Source of the DNA: Pegoplata infirma
Lineage: Eukaryota; Arthropoda; Insecta; Diptera; Anthomyiidae
Reading direction: 5' to 3'
DNA length: 64,000 nt
NCBI GenBank assembly: GCA_963921195.1
Contig: OY992540.1
Coordinates: 44,911,890 to 44,975,889 of the forward strand
Part shown: positions 58,641 through 64,000 of the stretch, piece after piece
Position numbering within the stretch: the first letter of the stretch is position 1
Layout of the letters: each line of letters begins with the position of its first letter
Notes under the pieces: generated by a model
The model's input: the letters and a program-made list of their open reading frames with translations, nothing else
Told to the model about the DNA's origin: nothing
Database searches by the model: none
Made by a program: the position numbers and the translations under genes

Positions 58641-59146
58641 CTGTTTTTAAATAATTTTTTTTTAATCCGTATACATTTTGTGCACATTATTCAAATGCAT
58701 CATAAGCATTGTAAGTTTTGAATTCTATAAATATACATTATGGCGGATTGAAATACGTTTTTGTACAAATTTCAATAATGTCGGGTATTGTTTGTTTACT
58801 TTGAGCAAATAATCATGGGATACCCACTTTTCAAAAAATAAAATTATTTCTTCCATCTTGAGAAAAACCTTCATTTAAAATTAAGTTGTGCCAAATCCCA
58901 GCAAAACTTATATTACCAAATAAGGTATAAAATAAGGTATAGGATCTCTTATTTTATACATTGCAGCATTGATGATTTTAACAGGCGATGAGACTCAAAG
59001 TAATGCATCCACATTACCACAAAGAATACCAGTAAGGTATAAAATAAGTCATAAATTTATAACGAAGAATACGAGTAAGGTGTAAAATATATGATATTTT
59101 ATAGGTTACCATATAATGTGAAATAATATAGCATACCAGAAGATAA
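58641..59146. other. Unassigned AT-rich DNA
   Basis: No gene seen. An ATCCCAGCAAAACTTATATT string at 58897 faces a TTACCAAAGTTTTGCTGGGA string at about 62431-62450. These could be the ends of one old MITE now stretched by the insertions at 59147-61069 and 61214-62152. Confidence 0.4.
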
Positions 59147-61069
59147 CACTGTGCAACAAATTTTGGGTCATCGCATTGAGCCTCAATGCCTTCAACACCA
59201 TATAAAAGTAGACCATCAAGTGAACAAAATCACCAAAGGGTTTTGCAAAGTCAGTTCGGGTTTCTTTTTTATAGCCCACTGAAGTTTTCATTTTTTTATC
59301 AAAGGCGTTTGGAAAACGTCAAAAATACTATAATAAGAACACATCTGAGCTTCAAAATATGATTTGATGTCTTCAGTGAAATTTAATGGCGGTTCTTTTC
59401 TTAGAACATTTTAACCCTCTAACTGCCATTTTAAGGGGTCATTTTAGTCCTTTTTCAAAAACTAAACACAGAACTCTAATAAAACGTCCATTTAGAGGGT
59501 TAAAATGTTCTACAAATATTTTCCTCATAAAATTTCACTAGGGGTTGTCAAATGGTAAAAGTTTGTACGACATGCGCAAAGTGCTTAAAAAGGGTCAAGT
59601 ATAAATAATCAATGTTTGTTATTTTTTTTACCAAAGCAGTGTTAAAAAATATCGACAAAAAACAGTGCAAATATACTTTTGAGCTAAAAATGATGTTCTG
59701 ATGTGTTTTATAAAATTTTATGATGATTCTTTTCTTTGCCCAAATTAACCCTCTAGCTCCCGTTTTAAAGGGTCATTTTTGTCCTTTTTTAAAAGAAATA
59801 CAAAAAAGTCTATAAAAAAAGGCAGTTAGAGGGTTAAAATGTTTTACAAATATTTTCTGCATCAAATTTAACTAGGGCACGTCTAAGACTGAGCGTTCGT
59901 CCAGCATATAGAAAATGCTTAAAAATTTTAAAGTATTCAATTTTTTTTTTTTTTATTTTTTTTGGGCCGAAATAAAAAAAACAAATAAAAAAGTTATATT
60001 CGACTTTGTCGAATGTGCTGATACCCTCCACAATGTAAAAAAGTTTACTTGCTAGAAAACAAAACAAACATTAAAAAAAAATTCGACAAAAAAAATTTTT
60101 ATGGTAAAAAAAAAATTCGACGAAAATATTTTTTTTTTGTAAAAAAATATGTTTGCACTTGTTTAAATACCATTCGGTGATCAATTCTGTTCACATGTGT
60201 CAACCAGCAGCCGAATGAAAGCATTTTGTGTTTTTAGGTTATGTTGAATGTACCACAATTTTCGAGGTGTTCTTAAAAAAAAATTTGAATACTTTAAAAA
60301 TTTTTAAGCATTTTCTATATGCTGTGCGAACTTTCTGTCTTAGACGTTTCCTAGTAAAATTTGATGCAGAAAATATTTGTAAAACATTTTAACCCTCTAA
60401 CTGCCTTTTTTATAGACTTTTTTGTATTTCTTCAAAAAAAGGACAAAAATGACCCTTTAAAACGGGAGCTAGAGGGTTAATTTGGTCCAAGAAAAGAATC
60501 ATCATAAAATTTTATAAAACACATCAGAACATCATTTTTAGCTCAAAAGTATATTTGCACTGTTTTTTGTCGATATTTTTTAACACTGCTTTGGTAAAAA
60601 AAAAATAACAAACATTGATTATTTATACTTGACCCTTTTTAAGCACTTTTCACATGTCGCACAAACTTTGAACATTTGACAACCCCTAGTGAAATTTTAT
60701 GAGGAAAATATTTGTAGAACATATTAACCCTCTAAATGGACGTTTTATTAGACTTCTGTGTTTAGTTTTTGAAAAAGGACTAAAATGACCCCTTAAAATG
60801 GCAGTTAGAGGGTTAAAATGTTTTAAGAAAAGAACCGCCATAAAATTTCACTGTAGACATCAAATCATATTTTGAAGCTCAGATGTGTTCTTATTATAGT
60901 ATTTTTGACGTTTTCCAAACGCCTTTGATAAAAAAATAAAAACTTCAGTGGGCTATAAAAAATAAATCCGAACTGACTTTGCAAAACCCTTAGGTGATTT
61001 TGTCCATTTGATGGTCTACTTTCATATGGCATTGAATCCATTGAGGCTCATTTTTCTTGTTGCACAGTG
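59147..61069. mobile_element. Long-TIR (fold-back type) element with about 800-bp arms
   Basis: The left arm (59147 to about 59942) and right arm (about 60285-61069) are inverted. Ends are CACTGTGCAACAAA and TTGTTGCACAGTG, with TAA on both sides (59144-59146, 61070-61072). Each arm carries two related modules of about 290 bp with ACCCTCTAACTGCC, GGGTCATTTTNGTCC and AAAATGTTNTACAAATATTT. The centre is a DINE fragment. No coding frame. Confidence 0.82.
59955..60275 (-). mobile_element. DINE fragment in the loop of the long-TIR element
   Basis: Reversed DINE 3' part: AAAAAGTTATATTCGACTTT, GTCGAATGTGCTGATACCCT, CCACAATGTAAA, TGTTCACATGTGTCAACCAG and CAGCCGAATGAAAGCATTTT. The GTCY tract and 5' end are absent. 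Confidence 0.7.
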
Positions 61070-61213
61070 TAATATATAAGGTGTTACGAGTAGTGAAAAA
61101 GTAGTTTTGTATTAAATTTACTCACGTGATTGTAAGTGAGTGTAAGTAGATAAAATATGCTCGTGACATCTCTAGTTTAAACTTATGCATTTTTTTATAA
61201 AATGCATTATGCA

Positions 61214-62152
61214 TAGGCTGACCATTCGTACTGATTTGATCAGTACATGTACTGATTTTTGATCACGTGTACTGATCAAAAACCGTTGTACTGATTTGTA
61301 CTGATTTATTAAAATATGTACTGATTGTACTGATTTCTGAACATTTTAACATCAAAAATAAATAATTTTAGACAAAAATTCGATACAAAAACTTGAATTT
61401 CCATAATACAAGTCGACAGAGCTGTTTTTATAATTTAAGTCTGATGACTTAAATTATAAATTATATTCTAAGGAGATTAGAGTTCTTAAATCAAGATGTT
61501 CCTTAAAGCAAAAATGTTTCTGAGCATGAGGTTATTTTGATCTTCCTAAATTTATATAAAATTCCCACAGAATCTTTGAGGTTTTCTATAACGAAAAGTT
61601 CAATTGGCCGATGGATTTTTTTATATTTTTAAGAATATGATGTAAATTGCATGAATCCAAATGATTCTGGGATCTTAAATGAGGTAATGTCATCAGAGCT
61701 TATTCGAACAAGCACTCAGAAAATCAGGGACATTGAAAAAACACGTGCTTATTAGCTGTGAAGTTTTCTTAAAGAAAAAGTTGTCAAAACTAACGAAAAA
61801 AAGTCTTCAAAAATCTGAGGGATTTTCTTATTTTCAAAACCTGTGGAATTTTTTTACATTTTCTGCAGTGAAACGATCAAAACATTCAAATGAAGTCGTT
61901 TAAAGTCAACTTAATTTTCTGCAGAATAACAGTTGTTTTTTTGCAGTTGTTTTTTTGCAGTTGCTTTTTAACAGTTGTTTTTACTCAAAATACTTGCGGT
62001 CAAGTTAGTTTAACCGAAATTTTTTGAGTGTTGAAAAAACATCAGTGTTTTCCCATTTTTATTTTTCAAAAAAATTTAGAAAGTTGTTTCTAAAAAAAAA
62101 ACATAAAAACTTGGGCGTACTGATTTGAGCTCAGAATAAAATGGTCACCCTA
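61214..62152 (+). mobile_element. hAT-type MITE, TAGGCTGACCATT family, complete
   Basis: Ends TAGGCTGACCATT and AATGGTCACCCTA are inverted, flanked by ATTATGCA at 61206-61213 and 62153-62160, a perfect 8-bp duplication. The left quarter repeats GTACTGATTTG-type motifs about ten times, and one GTACTGATTTGAG lies at the right end, so these are candidate transposase-binding sites. 939 bp, no transposase. A truncated copy lies at 29732-30668. Confidence 0.87.
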
Positions 62153-62160
62153 ATTATGCA

Positions 62161-63763
62161 TCCAATTATTAATAATGCATTATATTAAACTTTGAAATAA
62201 TGCATAATGTAACCAAATATAAGTCTTCCATGATTTAATGTTTAGAAATAACAAATATGAAATACATTTTTTCCAATAATCATGCATTACGTCTCAAATT
62301 ATTAGTAATGCATTATTTTTCACTTGAAAATAATACGTTGTGGAACAAATGTTTGGTAAGACATCATAAAATAATGCTACAAATTAGTTATATGCATTAC
62401 CTGGTAATGTGTTATATAATCACTACCCATTACCAAAGTTTTGCTGGGATCTGTTCAAATGACCAGATTTGGCCGTGACGTCTCTCTATCAAAATTTTGG
62501 TTTTTTAGAAAATTTTCACAAAAAATGGTCTGATTTGTCTCATATTAAGTTTGAATAAAAGTTTGTCTCAAGACCTGTAAAATAGTGAAAAAAAGTTTTG
62601 AATTTTTTTTTAAATTTTTTGAACGTAGGAAGAGTCAAATGGGGATATCTCGAAAACCGCGGGACCTACTTTGATTTTTTTTGTTATATTCATGTTTAGC
62701 GCATTAATAAATATGATATATCACAGACATATTTTTTTAAACATTTTAAAAATCCAAAACTTTGATTTTTTAAATTTTTTCGACCTTAAAAATATTTTGA
62801 GTAGGGTTATTCTAGCTCAGGGTCATTTTTCTTTACGTATAATAAAAATTTTACCCTTTTCCCATTTGTTGAAAAAAATGTTAAAAGGTATAACATTTTT
62901 GTTTTTAGGGCAAAAGTTTAGTGGACTTAATCTTTAGTTCAAAAACGATATAATTTCGATCCATCCTAATATACAACCTACACCCATGATTGTATGTCGA
63001 CAACACCAATGATTGTTATTATCAAAGTGCAGTTAGAAAGTAACCAACATTAAATTCCCATTAAAACTTAAAGGTTTTAGTTGGTTTCTACTACTTATTT
63101 TTCTATTTTTTATTATTTCTTATATTTTTTTTTTGCGCAAACAATAAACATTCAAACTTGAAATGCACTAAAGATGTGGTTGCTAGCTGGCGGTCTTGTT
63201 TAAACGGAAGTTTTCTGTATGTTCGTATTGAACAAGTACATACTACATTCCCACTTATTTAGTTCAAAATTATAAAGTTTTAGATTGAGATTGTATTTTT
63301 CTACAATAGATACGAGTATTAAAAATTTTCAACTAATATTTGTCAGATTAAATTTTGAATGAAAAAAGTTTTTTTTTTTGTTGTGGATTAAATTGCATTT
63401 ATTTTTGGCAACACATTTTGCGCAATGATAACGTTATTGAACAAGGAATTTTGTTTTTTTTATGTTTAACTGTTAAAAAGTTAGAAGTTAGAATTTGTTT
63501 ATGCAGGTTATTTTTTATAAAGAGGCGCCAGAGGAATACATTTTTATTTTATTTGAATAAAGCTAATCAAATTTTCCTTTTAACTCACAAAAATATAATT
63601 TTACAGAAGATAAATAAAACAAAAATTGAAGCAAAAATTTTGTGCGAAGTTTTGTACTTTAGTGTTTTCCGGAACACATAGATGAATTCCAAAATTTTTG
63701 ACTATATTCTTCTGACTTTTGTTGAATTTCGATTTTTGTTATTTAGTCAAAATTGTGAATGGT
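62161..63763. other. Unassigned AT-rich DNA
   Basis: No gene can be supported. 62160-62450 is rich in ATGCATTA repeats, the context that the hAT element used as target. A 108-codon open frame at 63355-63681 has AT-driven composition and no recognisable motif. Confidence 0.4.
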
Positions 63764-64000
63764 ACACAGAAAAAAATATGGAGGAAACAAATTTGAGTAA
63801 TCACTTGGTTAATTTTTAAAAAAAATTTGAGTAATTTTTTAATTGACGCAAAATACAATCTCAATCGATTTCAATTGAGCGGATTTCAAGGAAATTGGAT
63901 TTTTTGCTCTTTTTTTGAGTTTTTATTTTTTGTAAACTACATTTTTGTGCAAAATGACCAATATTATGCTCTATCTTGTTCCATTTGATCATGGTAATAT
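63764..64000. mobile_element. CACAGAAAA family copy, cut by the window end
   Basis: CACAGAAAAAAATATGGAGG and GAGTAATCACTTGG match the copy at 54836 closely. The right end is outside the window. Confidence 0.55.

Noticed and set aside
59106..59291. 61-codon open frame at the left end of the long-TIR element
   Set aside because: It crosses the element boundary and its arm counterpart does not keep it open.
63355..63681. 108-codon open frame
   Set aside because: Composition is what AT-rich DNA yields by chance; no domain, no homologous copy, no neighbouring gene.

Overview
This is a very AT-rich, repeat-saturated piece of animal nuclear DNA. It is most likely from a calyptrate fly (blow fly, house fly or flesh fly type). 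The main reason is the many copies of an INE-1/DINE-1-like (Helentron-associated) repeat. Its marks are a TATACCCTCC-type 5' hairpin, the CCCCATAAAGTATATAT block, a GTCC/GTCT tract and a 3' hairpin just before CTTACTTGTTT. Jockey-type, I/R1-type and RTE-type LINE fragments, hAT and Tc1/mariner-type elements and short TIR elements (MITEs) support this. I found no host exon, rRNA or ordinary tRNA gene. The window reads as intergenic or intronic DNA built by layer upon layer of nested transposons. The assignment to a fly is inference from repeat style, not from a host gene.

Layout. 1-3.6 kb: small repeats and a broken jockey-type LINE (2369-3254). 3.66-7.43 kb: a TIR element filled with two DINE copies, one split by a 1.95-kb fold-back element. 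8.27-13.24 kb: a tRNA-headed SINE whose (ATT)n tail has grown to about 3.4 kb and is itself split by a complete Tc1/mariner-superfamily transposon with an intact 335-aa transposase (10117-11124), the only convincing full-length gene here. 13.2-15.7 kb: the DINE that received the SINE, also split by a fold-back element. 17-24.5 kb: DINEs, a hAT element with a transposase remnant inside a TA-flanked element, and a 2.4-kb TA-flanked element carrying a palindromic satellite. 26-30.7 kb: two long inverted-repeat elements and a hAT MITE with a 5'-truncated LINE in it. 33.5-38.4 kb: a decayed I/R1-type LINE (minus) and two joined RTE-type LINE copies (plus). 38.5-43 kb: half a fold-back element and a 2-kb homogenised 35-bp satellite. 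43.8-50.3 kb: several hAT elements and MITEs, one a 2.6-kb hAT-type element with AAAAGCGGGA repeats. 50.7-58.6 kb: a diverged segmental duplication with different later insertions. 59.1-62.2 kb: a long-TIR element and a second hAT MITE copy.

The strongest evidence comes from target-site duplications combined with empty sites in paralogous copies inside the same window. This works for the elements at 18693, 20919, 28096, 56651 and 57904, and gives their termini and insertion type without a database. Apart from the Tc1-type transposase nothing here looks able to move by itself; the other elements are non-autonomous, truncated or broken.
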